Below are positions 1 through 7,451 of a stretch of DNA of 64,000 nucleotides, piece after piece. The position numbers and the translations under genes are program-made. How positions within the stretch are numbered: position 1 is the stretch's first letter; the number at the start of each line of letters is the position of its first letter. The stretch comes from Hyphomonadaceae bacterium BL14 (GTDB taxonomy: Bacteria; Pseudomonadota; Alphaproteobacteria; Caulobacterales; Maricaulaceae). Below the pieces are notes generated by a model. The model saw only the letters and a list, made by a program, of their open reading frames with translations. It searched no databases and was not told the DNA's origin. The stretch lies in NCBI GenBank assembly GCA_027627705.1, contig CP091242.1:815764-879763 (forward strand), in the 5' to 3' direction.

Positions 1-1
1 A

Positions 2-907
2 GTAGATTCATCGGGAAGCACAAGCCTTTTGATTAATGATCCTTATGGCGTCTGGCACTGTGATGATAACAAGGGTAATGGCCCGATGCCTGAGGTTTTA
101 TTTGATTTACCACCTCAAGGCCAATATGATATTTGGGTTGGCTCGTACAACACAAATCTATTTATTAATGCCGATTTAGTTTTTATAGCCGGATCTAATG
201 CTGATCGATCACAGACCGGACGTCCGTCAGACACGCAGCGCGCTCCCATTAATTTCGATGGCGGAGGTAACGCCTCTGATGTCGCAATTGTCGATGCTCG
301 TCCTTCCGGAACAGGCTTTTTTATTAGCTCAGATGGGTACCTTGTAACAAGCGAGCACGTTATCCGAGGCCGCAGTCGAATTTTCGGGCGAGTTAATAAT
401 GTATTGGTCGAAGGGCGTGTCGTTTTGACCGACGCGGCTAATGACATTGCACTCGTGAAGTTCAATCTGTCATCACAAGCTCTTAGCCTCTCAAGCTCCA
501 GAAGCGTTCGTCGGGGAGAAGATGTTTTCACACTCGGATACCCGTTGTCCTCGATTCAGGGGTCGACGCAGAGAGCGGCATTTGGTCGCGTGAACGCGAC
601 TTCAGGACTGGGTGATGACCATCGATTTTTACAGATTGATGCGCCTGTACATCCCGGCAATTCGGGAGGCCCAGTGATAGGCCCAAGCGGTGATGTCATT
701 GGTATTGTGACCTCACGTTTGAACGCGTTGGCCGTTCTCTCGGCAACAGGTTCGCTCCCTGAGAACGTCAGTTATGCGATTAAGTCTGACTACCTGATTG
801 CCATGCTACCGATTGAAGTGCAGCTATCGAACATCAGCACTTCTGGCGACCTTAGCGAAATGGTGTCTATGGCTAGTCCTTCTGTCATTCAAATATTTAC
901 ATATTAG
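2..907 (+). CDS. Trypsin-like (S1C/HtrA-type) serine protease, 5' end outside window
   Basis: The reading frame is open to the window edge, so the N-terminus is missing; a TTG at 29 is in frame but is unlikely to be the start. The first ~60 residues (LLINDPYGVWHCDD, then GQYDIWVGSY) match a domain often found ahead of trypsin-like folds in secreted proteins. The protease domain follows, with the full triad visible: His in VTSEHVIRG (nt 356-358), Asp in AANDIALV (nt 443-445) and Ser in HPGNSGGPV (nt 662-664). No PDZ domain follows, unlike DegP or DegS. The gene is clearly AT-richer than the core genes downstream, which suggests transfer. The substrate is unknown; a secreted or periplasmic protein is inferred from the domain pair. 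Confidence 0.8.
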   Translation, partial: VDSSGSTSLLINDPYGVWHCDDNKGNGPMPEVLFDLPPQGQYDIWVGSYNTNLFINADLVFIAGSNADRSQTGRPSDTQRAPINFDGGGNASDVAIVDARPSGTGFFISSDGYLVTSEHVIRGRSRIFGRVNNVLVEGRVVLTDAANDIALVKFNLSSQALSLSSSRSVRRGEDVFTLGYPLSSIQGSTQRAAFGRVNATSGLGDDHRFLQIDAPVHPGNSGGPVIGPSGDVIGIVTSRLNALAVLSATGSLPENVSYAIKSDYLIAMLPIEVQLSNISTSGDLSEMVSMASPSVIQIFTY

Positions 908-987
908 CAAGGCTGTGCCGTTCTGGTCCTGCTATTCCAGAACCGCCTGGCGGGTCAACTCGGTGCCTTTGTCCATTGCGAGGGTGT
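908..987 (-). pseudogene. Remnant of an IS3-family transposase (OrfB fragment)
   Basis: On the minus strand this stretch reads MDKGTELTRQAVLE, stop, QDQNG. It aligns by eye with the second catalytic-Asp region of IS3 OrfB (DNGTEFTS in the intact element next door, then a conserved Trp). A TAG sits where the Trp codon would be, and the fragment ends at the boundary of the intact IS. It is a short decayed piece of a different IS3-type element that the newer one abuts. Confidence 0.5.
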
Positions 988-1000
988 TGACGTGACCCCC
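988..1000 (+). repeat. Terminal inverted repeat of the IS (left)
   Basis: TGACGTGACCCCC, identical over 13 bp to the reverse complement of 2243-2255; divergence begins directly after it. Confidence 0.8.
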
Positions 1001-1005
1001 ATCTT

Positions 1006-1932
1006 TCATCCAGCCGAAGCGAGAGTCCGGGGGTGATTTGATCCTTGGTTGATCGGGGTTGCAAGAGGCCGGGGCGCGGAGCCTTGGCGTAGCGCAGCGC
1101 CCCGGCCGGCGGTGGAGAGCTGGCGACGATATTCAGCAGGCGTCATCCAGCTGAGTTTTGAGTGAGGGCGATCCTCGTTGTAGTCGCGGCGCCAGCCGCT
1201 CAGGACGGCGCGGGCATGCGGGAGTGAGTCGAAGAGGGTCTCGTTGAGCAGCTCGTCCCTGAGCCTGCCGTTGAAGCTCTCCACGAAGCCGTTCTGCATG
1301 GGCTTGCCCGGCGCGATGTAGTGCCAGCCCACGCCAGAACGGTCGGCCCAGGACAGGATGGCGTTCGAGGTGAACTCGGTCCCATTGTCGCTGACGATCG
1401 TTCCCGGCTTGCCACGTTCGGCGATGAGCACATCCAGTTCACGGGCCACACGCCGCCCTGAGAGCGAGGTGTCGGCGATCAGGCACAGGTTCTCGCGCGT
1501 GCAGTCGTCGACCACCGCCAGCATCCTGAACCGGCGCCCGTCGGTGAGCTGATCAGACACGAAGTCGAGGCTCCACCGCTCGTTCGGCCGCACCGGCGCC
1601 TCGATGGGCCGCCGTGTTCCCAGCGCCCTTTTCCGCCCGCCGCGCCTGCGCACCATGAGCTTCTCTTCACGGTAGATCCTCTGGACCCGCTTGCGATTGA
1701 CCTCATGGCCCTCGCGGCGAAGCAGCACGTGAAGCCGCCGATAGCCGAACCGCCGGCGCTCCTGGGCGAGCGCCTTCAGCCGGTCGCGCAGCTCAGCATC
1801 ATCCCCGCGCTTGGGCGCATAGCGGATCGAGGTCCGGTCGCTTCCGATCACGCGGCACGCCCGCCGCTCGCTCATCTCGAAGGCCGTTCGCAGATGCGTC
1901 ACGGCCTCGCGTCGAGCCGCGGGCGTCACCAC
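1006..1932 (-). CDS. IS3-family transposase OrfB (DDE integrase domain)
   Basis: This is the catalytic part of the transposase, acting as an OrfAB fusion that cuts and joins element ends. An HTH_21-like N-terminal segment (about residues 1-100) precedes an rve integrase core. The DDE residues are visible as D123 (WSLDFVSD), D182 (VSDNGTEF) and E218 (GFVESFNGR), giving the family's DD(35)E spacing. The frame opens with GTG inside the end of orfA (7-nt overlap) and is normally reached by -1 frameshifting at the A6G run in 1932-1938 rather than by its own start. The C-terminal ~30 residues run into the left terminal repeat region. Complete, no internal stops. Confidence 0.92.
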   Translation of the reverse strand: MVTPAARREAVTHLRTAFEMSERRACRVIGSDRTSIRYAPKRGDDAELRDRLKALAQERRRFGYRRLHVLLRREGHEVNRKRVQRIYREEKLMVRRRGGRKRALGTRRPIEAPVRPNERWSLDFVSDQLTDGRRFRMLAVVDDCTRENLCLIADTSLSGRRVARELDVLIAERGKPGTIVSDNGTEFTSNAILSWADRSGVGWHYIAPGKPMQNGFVESFNGRLRDELLNETLFDSLPHARAVLSGWRRDYNEDRPHSKLSWMTPAEYRRQLSTAGRGAALRQGSAPRPLATPINQGSNHPRTLASAG

Positions 1933-2192
1933 TTTTTTCCCAGAAGATCCTTCAGCGCGGTGTTGTCCAACATCGCATCAGCGAGCATGCGCTTCAGCTT
2001 GTTGTTCTCGTCCTCGAGCGCCTTCAGCCGCTTGGCCTCAGACACGCCCATCCCGGCGAACCTGGCCTTCCACTTGTAAAACGTGGCCGTACTGACGCCG
2101 TGACGGCGACACACCTCCGCAGTCGGTGCTCCCGCCTCCTGCTCGCGCAGGATCGCAATGATCTGTTCTTCGCTAAATCGTGACCGTTTCAT
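1926..2192 (-). CDS. IS3-family transposase OrfA (HTH DNA-binding)
   Basis: This 88-residue protein has the HTH_Tnp_1 pattern: RFSEEQIIAILRE, then CRRHGVSTATFYKWK as the helix-turn-helix. A C-terminal leucine-zipper-like stretch (LKALEDENNKLKRMLAD) supports dimerisation. It binds the element's ends and, when ribosomes slip, supplies the N-terminus of the OrfAB transposase. Length and layout are typical for the IS407/IS51 type. The stop codon lies directly after the slippery A-run, as expected for programmed frameshifting. Confidence 0.92.
   Translation of the reverse strand: MKRSRFSEEQIIAILREQEAGAPTAEVCRRHGVSTATFYKWKARFAGMGVSEAKRLKALEDENNKLKRMLADAMLDNTALKDLLGKKW
1932..1938 (-). other. Slippery heptamer for -1 frameshift (AAAAAAG)
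   Basis: On the minus strand the end of orfA reads GGAAAAAAGTGGTGA. The A6G run lies six bases before the orfA TGA and inside the frame of orfB, which is the classic IS3-family arrangement for making OrfAB. Confidence 0.65.
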
Positions 2193-2242
2193 CGTTCGTC
2201 CCTTCCTTGGGCCGAACTCTACCCTTCCGTGGAGGAATTTCA

Positions 2243-2255
2243 GGGGGTCACGTCA
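2243..2255 (-). repeat. Terminal inverted repeat of the IS (right)
   Basis: GGGGGTCACGTCA, the reverse complement of the left terminal repeat at 988-1000. Confidence 0.8.
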
Positions 2256-2264
2256 GCGGCGTCA

Positions 2265-3317
2265 TCAAGCCAGCAACCGGAGTATGAAGCTCTTTGGCTT
2301 CAGCTCACAAAACCGGGTCTTGTAAGCCATGCCGGACTGGATGGGACCGAAGTGCTGGAGCTGCGCTCCTTCATCGCAGAGCCAGCGCGCGGTGTCGACG
2401 TGCATCAGGTTGCCGACACCAAGGGCCGCCACTTCCTCGACATAGCTGGTCTGCTGGCCCCTGTATAAACCGCCGATCAAGCCGCCAAAGCAGAAGCCGA
2501 CATCACGTTCATCCTCTCGCGCGAAGATGATGCGGGCCTGATTGTGCAGGGCGTAGCGGTGGAGCAGCGCCCCATAAAACTCCTGCACCGCGATCAGTCC
2601 CGACCGACATTTTCCCTTCCAGCTCATGCGCTCGACAGAGAGCATTCTGGCGTAGGCGTCGTTCGCTTCATCCTGTGTCGTCGGCGCACAGCGCTCGAAC
2701 GTCAGTCCTGCGGCCTCTGCTTGCAACGTCGTTCGCCTCAGGCTCCGCCGAAACCCGGCGGTTCGCCTCGAGCGCCAGCCTTCAATGCCACCATCAAGCG
2801 ATGCAGCAGCGTGACTGAAGTGCTCCCGCCAGGAACACGGATCGAACCGCCTTGTCAGAGCCCTGGGCGGCTTACCTTCAGGCAAACCGCTCACCTCGAT
2901 AGAGATGGGAACATCCGGCAGGCGCTGGCGAAGATCGCTCACCGTCTCATCGAAGAGCTCCACGCCCGCTTCTCCGAGCAACGGGCTGGCGAACTTCCAG
3001 TGGGCCTCCCAAGCCTCGAGCTTAAGTGCCTTGCCGATGCGGCTCAGCGAGAACGCGATCTGCCCCTGCGGCGTTTGACGGAAGATGACCGGGTTCACTC
3101 GCCTGCGCGAGGCACCCAGCGCACTGATCTGCCAGGCAGAGCCGCCTGAGGACGCATCCGGCAGGTCTTCCCGCGCGGCCATGCCATCCCATTGGACAAG
3201 AGCTTCATCGGGCAGGTCGGTGTCCTCAGGGGATCGATAGACATGCGGCGCGTCCAAGAGGCCCGACGGCCACCCATTGAGCGTTGGCGACCCACAGTCA
3301 CGCGCAGGTTCTGTCAT
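2265..3317 (-). CDS. GNAT/FemAB-like acetyltransferase (BioF2-like domain)
   Basis: A 350-residue protein whose C-terminal half (about 150-345) has the BioF2/Acetyltransf_6 pattern: a basic helix RRTAGFRRSLRRTTLQAEA, then ERMSWKG, an FYGALLHRYA helix, RIIFAREDERDVGFCFGG, and a closing MAYKTRF near the end. Family members with the same layout (often annotated CelD-like) transfer acyl or aminoacyl groups in envelope polysaccharide or peptidoglycan contexts. The substrate here cannot be read from sequence. The N-terminal ~140 residues are not recognised. It stands alone between an IS and a ~320-bp non-coding stretch, in accessory DNA, so it was probably acquired. Confidence 0.7.
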   Translation of the reverse strand: MTEPARDCGSPTLNGWPSGLLDAPHVYRSPEDTDLPDEALVQWDGMAAREDLPDASSGGSAWQISALGASRRRVNPVIFRQTPQGQIAFSLSRIGKALKLEAWEAHWKFASPLLGEAGVELFDETVSDLRQRLPDVPISIEVSGLPEGKPPRALTRRFDPCSWREHFSHAAASLDGGIEGWRSRRTAGFRRSLRRTTLQAEAAGLTFERCAPTTQDEANDAYARMLSVERMSWKGKCRSGLIAVQEFYGALLHRYALHNQARIIFAREDERDVGFCFGGLIGGLYRGQQTSYVEEVAALGVGNLMHVDTARWLCDEGAQLQHFGPIQSGMAYKTRFCELKPKSFILRLLA

Positions 3318-3635
3318 GGCGGTTCAGAGCTCCCCATCTTTGCTCCGTAAGGAGCCGCATCGCTTGTCCACCGCTGCCAGGAGAGGCCGGTTGGAGGGAC
3401 GCAGGGTCCGCTCTTGATGCAGAACGATGTTAGCCCAGGAAGGCTCTCGTACTCAAGCGAGCAGATACTGCCTGCGCAGACGCCTCTGCCCTTGACGCGA
3501 ACCGCTATGAAAGTGTTAACGGCCTGCCAATTGATAAGGACATGCTAAGCTTTTGCGGCTCCGCTGCGCGAGGAAATCATCGCCGGGCGGCCTGACCCCA
3601 ACACGCGCGCGCACGCGCGTTAGGACTGTAATAAT
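3318..3635. other. Non-coding stretch between acetyltransferase gene and integrated module
   Basis: No convincing gene is seen. At 3601-3620 an alternating purine-pyrimidine tract can form a hairpin (ACGCGCG, 4-nt loop, CGCGCGT on the minus strand). It lies just past the last gene of the module, so a terminator role is possible, though no T-run follows. An AT-rich patch (TAATAATTC) follows at about 3629. The left attachment site of the module may lie here, but no repeat of the right end could be found. Confidence 0.4.
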
Positions 3636-3911
3636 TCAGACCCTCGGGCCGCCGAACCGCGCGAGGAGCACCGGATCTGTCCCCCCGTAATACGGCGCCA
3701 CCTCGCCCCTCTGACGGCGCGCCTCATTGGCAAGAAGCCTCATGAGGAGCGCGTCGCGATAGGCTTGGCGCACCTTTACCCAGCCCTCAGCCGTCTTCGG
3801 TCCAGTGCTGAGCCCACCATGCATCCGGCAGCGAGCCCTGCCCTTCACGACCGGCGCCTGGCATGGCGCGCCCTTTCGGGTACGGGCACCGCAGCGATTG
3901 GACAGGGTCAT
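3636..3911 (-). CDS. HGGxSTG-domain small zinc-finger-like protein
   Basis: This 91-residue protein contains CGARTRKGAPCQAPVVKG followed by RCRMHGGLSTGPKT, the Cys/His signature of HGGxSTG proteins common in alphaproteobacterial prophages and satellites. Three Cys and one His are spaced as a small metal-binding knuckle. The function of the family is not established. The start is set at 3911 because its ATG overlaps the upstream stop codon (ATGA), whereas an upstream in-frame start would add 31 residues without the family pattern. It is the last gene of the module. Confidence 0.75.
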   Translation of the reverse strand: MTLSNRCGARTRKGAPCQAPVVKGRARCRMHGGLSTGPKTAEGWVKVRQAYRDALLMRLLANEARRQRGEVAPYYGGTDPVLLARFGGPRV

Positions 3912-4249
3912 TTCGGCGACGCCTTCGATGTTGGCGCAACCATTCCAGTGTGGCAAATATGCATCACAAGCCCGCGCGCCCTCAGCACCTCCTCGGCCCG
4001 CCATGCCCGCGACGCGCCCCAGCGCAGCGCAAGCGACGCGGCCCCGTAGGTTGTCGGCCCGTGTGTTTGGATATGCGCCAGCAGAGCCGCCGCGTCCGGG
4101 TCCAGCCCATCAGCGCGAATAGGGACGGATGCCGTTCCACCCTCTCCGGACAAAACCGACTTAACTGACAAAACTGGCTCCGGCTGCGGTTTTGTCAGTT
4201 TTGTCCCGCCCTCAGTCGCCGTCAGCGCGGCGCGCAGCCATCGGGTCAT
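3908..4249 (-). CDS. Module protein of unknown function, possible winged-helix
   Basis: A 113-residue protein not matched to a named family. Residues ~50-97 (ALLAHIQTHGPTTYGAASLA, then LRWGASRAWRAEEVLRARG) read like a helix-turn-helix or winged-helix segment, with a regular run of short helices and an Arg-rich recognition helix. A DNA-binding role is inferred only. It is coupled to genes on both sides by ATGA overlaps (4246-4249 and 3908-3911), so it is made with the DUF3987 protein and the HGGxSTG protein. Those overlaps also support the start. Confidence 0.6.
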   Translation of the reverse strand: MTRWLRAALTATEGGTKLTKPQPEPVLSVKSVLSGEGGTASVPIRADGLDPDAAALLAHIQTHGPTTYGAASLALRWGASRAWRAEEVLRARGLVMHICHTGMVAPTSKASPK

Positions 4250-5748
4250 CGCTTGGCCTCATGGATTGTCGGGTTCACCAGAAAGAGCTTTTGCGGCCGA
4301 CCGCCTTGCGGACTTGCGGGCGGTTCAACCTCGCGGATGCAGTCGCCTTCAACTAGCAACAACAGCGCGGGGTCGAGATCAGCTTTTCGCCCGAGCCCTT
4401 CGCGGTCGAGCCGCATCACCTCACGCGACGTGAATTCTTGCCAGCCATGTTCGCGTATGATGCCCACCAGCCGCCGTGCTGCGCGCTCGGCCTTGGGCGT
4501 CGCCGCGTCCGCATAAGCCCGCCGCGCCATTGGCAAAAGGTAAGCCTCCACCAAATGAGCCGCCCGGCCAAAGTGAGCCGCCGATATGTCTCGCGGTTCG
4601 TTCGCGCCATCAGCCGCCCAGTCGAGACAGGCGAGCACCAGCCCCAGCCGCGCCGCGAGCCCCGGCAGTTTGCCCACAAAGGAAAGCATCAGCCCCTCGG
4701 CCTCGCTTTCCCATCCTCGCACCGCCACGCGAAACTCATCCAGCAGGGCGCGCGCCTCATCCGTGAAAGGCACAAACCACGGGCGGGCCCCTCCATCTTC
4801 ACCCGCAACAAGCTCCAGCGTCAGCAGGCGCGCCAGAGCGTTTTGCATCAGCGTCTCATCAGCCCAGGCACGCGGGCGTCGAACGGGCGCAAGGTTCGGC
4901 CAAATGGGTAGAAAGCGCGCCAGCAGCCCATCATCATCAGACTTGAAAAGCAGAGTTTTCAGGCGGTCGGGTTGGATGCCACCCAGAACGCCAATGGTCA
5001 GGCGGTCAATGGTCAGAGGCTCGCGCCCCATCCGCTCCACTGTGTAGCCCCTGCCTCCGAATGCCTCTAGCCAGAACGGACGGTCAGAGCCCCCGCCAGA
5101 ATAGCGCGACATGCCCTCCAGCCACCCGGCCAGTTCATCGCGCATTTGCAGCGTTCCGCGCGGCTGGGCTGCGAGGATCGCGCCGAGGCGCTCAATTGTA
5201 CTGTCATTCACCACCAGCCGGGGAATATGCGGGGGCGGTCCAGCGTCGCAGCCTTTCGGCCTTTCCGGGGGCGTCTCGCCGGCGTCGATTGCCGCCTTCA
5301 CCGCCTTCTTCCACGTGAATTCAGCCAGCTTGGCGATTTCGGCCTTTTCGCGCCATGCCGCCATCAGGGTTTGCGCCGCCTCACGCATTGGGCGCTCCGC
5401 CTCGCGCAAAGGCGTCACCGCTGCATCAATCGCGGGGGATTTACCCGCGCTGGGCAGTCCTACGCACATCGCCCAGATCACAGGCGGTTCAGCCCAGCCC
5501 TTCCAAGGTGAAGCCCAGCGCGCATTGCCAATGGTCGCACCCGCAACGGCCAGCAGAGCCGCGAACACATAGTCCGCAGGCGCGCCCTTGGATTCAGCCG
5601 CATCGGCCACCCATTGTGCTAGGCGCGGCCCCAGCACGTCATCCAGCGGCAGATGCGGGGCCGGTGGCAGAACGGTCCTCAAAAGGCGCACATCAGGGTC
5701 AGCCCATGTCGAGGTGAACGGTACTTCGGTCAGCCTAGGCGCGGTCAT
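4246..5748 (-). CDS. DUF3987 (YfjI-like) replication protein
   Basis: A 500-residue protein with the DUF3987 layout: a P-loop-like GLPSAGKSP near residue 100 preceded by a hydrophobic strand (VIWAMCVG), an Asn/Asp-rich block (VVNDSTIERLGAIL), RDELAGWLEGMSRY near 210, and GGIQPDRLK near 260. Members of this family lie downstream of, or are fused to, Toprim primases in satellites and prophages, and are thought to be the helicase/Rep half of a primase-helicase pair. Here it is coupled by ATGA to the primase gene. No clear Walker B was picked out by eye, so ATPase activity is inferred. Confidence 0.82.
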   Translation of the reverse strand: MTAPRLTEVPFTSTWADPDVRLLRTVLPPAPHLPLDDVLGPRLAQWVADAAESKGAPADYVFAALLAVAGATIGNARWASPWKGWAEPPVIWAMCVGLPSAGKSPAIDAAVTPLREAERPMREAAQTLMAAWREKAEIAKLAEFTWKKAVKAAIDAGETPPERPKGCDAGPPPHIPRLVVNDSTIERLGAILAAQPRGTLQMRDELAGWLEGMSRYSGGGSDRPFWLEAFGGRGYTVERMGREPLTIDRLTIGVLGGIQPDRLKTLLFKSDDDGLLARFLPIWPNLAPVRRPRAWADETLMQNALARLLTLELVAGEDGGARPWFVPFTDEARALLDEFRVAVRGWESEAEGLMLSFVGKLPGLAARLGLVLACLDWAADGANEPRDISAAHFGRAAHLVEAYLLPMARRAYADAATPKAERAARRLVGIIREHGWQEFTSREVMRLDREGLGRKADLDPALLLLVEGDCIREVEPPASPQGGRPQKLFLVNPTIHEAKR

Positions 5749-6644
5749 GCGAGCACCGCCTTTCCGTTCAAGATGTCATTGAAGTCCGCACCGTCGCCAG
5801 GGTCCGCAATCGTTACGGCCCAGCCCTGCGCGTGCGCGCGCTCGGCCAGAGCGTGAGCCGCAGTGCGTCCGGGGGTGTCACCGTCGCACGCGATTGTCAG
5901 GCGGCCCGGCTGTATAGGAAGGCGCAGGGCGCGAAGGCCTGACGTTGAAAGCCCAGCCCACATCGCCGTAGGGGCGTCCAGAAGCCCGCACAGCAGCGAC
6001 AGGGCGCTTTCGAGGCCCTCTGCCACCACCAGCCGCCCATGCCCCTCAGCGAGCCGCACAGCGCCCCCAGAGCACCGGCCCAGCATCGCCTTCGCGGGGT
6101 CAATGTCCGCCTTGCCCGAGCCGTCCGGGCGGATCCACGTCCGATGGATCGCGAAGCCCTCGCCGCCCTCCACAAGCGCCACCATCGCAGGCCAGCAGCG
6201 GTCGCTGGGCGCGTGCCAGCAGTCAGGATGAAACCGAAGAGACAGGGGCAGCGGACAGGTGATGCCGCGCGAGCGCAAATAGGTTTCCGCCAGCGTGCCC
6301 TCAATCGGCTGGGCTTTCCACCAGAGCCGCCACGCTGCTTCGGACTTGCGCTGGGTATCGGCTCTCGTCTCAACCTCACGTCGCGCTGCCTCAGCTAGGT
6401 CCGGGGGCGTGAAGCTCTTGGCCCGCAATCCAGCCGCCGCGAGAATGTCCGCGAAGCCGCAGCTCGATTTCTTGCAATCCAGCAGCAGCCCGGCCCGGCC
6501 ATCGGCCAGCACCAGGGCGCGCTGGTCCCGGCGCCGTTCGGGTTGACATACCGGGCACGCCGCGACGCCATACCGGCCAGCCCAGCGCCCGCCGAGCGCA
6601 GCGGTCAATTCCTGTGCGCCGGTGGTCGTCCAGTTCGGGCTCAT
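5745..6644 (-). CDS. Toprim-domain primase with zinc finger
   Basis: A DNA primase-like protein of 299 residues. The N-terminal zinc ribbon is C30-x2-C33 (ACPVCQPE) with CKKSSC (C57, C62). A helical linker follows, then a Toprim fold with E209 (VVAEGLESAL) and the DxD pair D254/D256 (IACDGDTPG). This is the compact primase seen in phage-satellite replication modules, expected to make primers at the element's origin together with the DUF3987 partner. Its ATG at 6644 overlaps the alpA stop (ATGA), which decides the start over an ATG 27 nt upstream. Confidence 0.85.
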   Translation of the reverse strand: MSPNWTTTGAQELTAALGGRWAGRYGVAACPVCQPERRRDQRALVLADGRAGLLLDCKKSSCGFADILAAAGLRAKSFTPPDLAEAARREVETRADTQRKSEAAWRLWWKAQPIEGTLAETYLRSRGITCPLPLSLRFHPDCWHAPSDRCWPAMVALVEGGEGFAIHRTWIRPDGSGKADIDPAKAMLGRCSGGAVRLAEGHGRLVVAEGLESALSLLCGLLDAPTAMWAGLSTSGLRALRLPIQPGRLTIACDGDTPGRTAAHALAERAHAQGWAVTIADPGDGADFNDILNGKAVLA

Positions 6645-6823
6645 TGTGCGCGCTCGCGGCTTGCGAGCCACGCCTCCACATCGGAACGGCGCCAGCCGAC
6701 TGCGCGTTCGCCGAGCTTGATCGGTGCCGGAAACTTACCGGCTTTGACGTGCTCATAGAGCCAGGTCTGGCCCATGCCGATGAGCGCCAATACGCGCGGC
6801 TTTCGAAGAATTTCGTATGACAT
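6641..6823 (-). CDS. alpA: AlpA-family transcriptional regulator
   Basis: This 60-residue protein has the AlpA/MerR-like excisionase helix-turn-helix: ILRKPRVLALIGMGQTWLYEH, then FPAPIKLGERAVGWRRSDVEAWL. In Gram-negative PICIs and in E. coli CP4-57, AlpA turns on the integrase/excision or primase-rep genes. Here it is the first gene of the replication block and is translationally coupled to the primase. About 80 bp separate it from the 181-residue gene upstream (6824-6905), room for its own promoter. Length is normal for the family. Confidence 0.85.
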   Translation of the reverse strand: MSYEILRKPRVLALIGMGQTWLYEHVKAGKFPAPIKLGERAVGWRRSDVEAWLASRERAQ

Positions 6824-6905
6824 TGTTTGTGCCTTTCTGCGTCCAATTGGGGTCGCAGTGACACATTCGGTGATGCTGATCAGGGGCGCATGGAGCGGAA
6901 ATTAT

Positions 6906-7451
6906 TTAGTTTTCGCCCCACAAGTCGCGGTCAGCCTGGGCAATGGCTCTGCTAACCTCCACCCAGATTTTTTTCACGCGGTCGAAGGAGGTTGGCTTTA
7001 GTTCGAGATTGCTGAGCGCTTGGGCGACCGCATCGCAAGCGCTGGTCTCTTCACTGGCTTCATTACGTGTGGCCGTCATGCCAAGGCGTTCGACGAGCTC
7101 CTGGACGGCGTCCCAAATCGCGACCCGCAGCCCTGTGTCGGAAGGACGCCCCTGCCTTTTGGTCGGACGAGGATGGCTGCCCCGTAGGTAATCTGCGATC
7201 CATCTGCGAATGATCTCTGGCAGCGGCGCATCCATCTCCGTGTTTTCGGCGAGCACCTTCAGCACTGCCAGGTGATCTGCCTCACTACGGTCTGAAAGCT
7301 CCAAAAGTTTGTCCGGCGCGGTCTTGAAGTAGTGCCGGTATATGAACAGCTCAGCGACGGAGATGTCGCGGCTCAGGCTGGCCGATATGATTTCTTGAGC
7401 GCGCTTTACCGCTTCATCAAAGTCGCCATCCCAACTCTGTCTCGCCCCCAT
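6906..7451 (-). CDS. Module protein of unknown function between int and alpA
   Basis: An 181-residue mostly helical, charged protein without a family I recognise. It has no signal peptide, membrane segment or Cys motif. A short basic stretch (RPTKRQGRPSDTG) sits mid-protein, which could contact DNA. The start at 7451 is chosen because the ATG overlaps the integrase TGA by one base (TGATG); an upstream start at 7496 would add 15 residues inside the integrase frame. The position suggests a regulator or excision factor, but nothing in the sequence proves it. Confidence 0.55.
   Translation of the reverse strand: MGARQSWDGDFDEAVKRAQEIISASLSRDISVAELFIYRHYFKTAPDKLLELSDRSEADHLAVLKVLAENTEMDAPLPEIIRRWIADYLRGSHPRPTKRQGRPSDTGLRVAIWDAVQELVERLGMTATRNEASEETSACDAVAQALSNLELKPTSFDRVKKIWVEVSRAIAQADRDLWGEN

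Larger units (their letters stand above)
988..2255 (-). mobile_element. IS3-family insertion sequence (IS407-like organisation)
   Basis: The element is about 1.27 kb with two overlapping frames, orfA and orfB, read leftward. It is bounded by 13-bp perfect terminal inverted repeats TGACGTGACCCCC (988-1000) and its reverse complement (2243-2255). The repeats begin with TG as is usual for the family. No 3-4 bp target duplication is evident (GTGT on the left, GCGG on the right), so one side may have rearranged after insertion, or the true ends are a few bases further in at TGACCCCC. Both frames are intact and the catalytic triad is present, so it may still be active. It lies 9 bp past the acetyltransferase stop codon. 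Confidence 0.88.

Noticed and set aside
115..531. 138-residue minus-strand frame inside the protease
   Set aside because: Opposes the protease domain containing the His and Asp of the triad; no family pattern.
3601..3620. Alternating CG/CA tract as a CRISPR or tandem repeat
   Set aside because: Only ~20 bp of simple alternating sequence; no spacers or repeat units.
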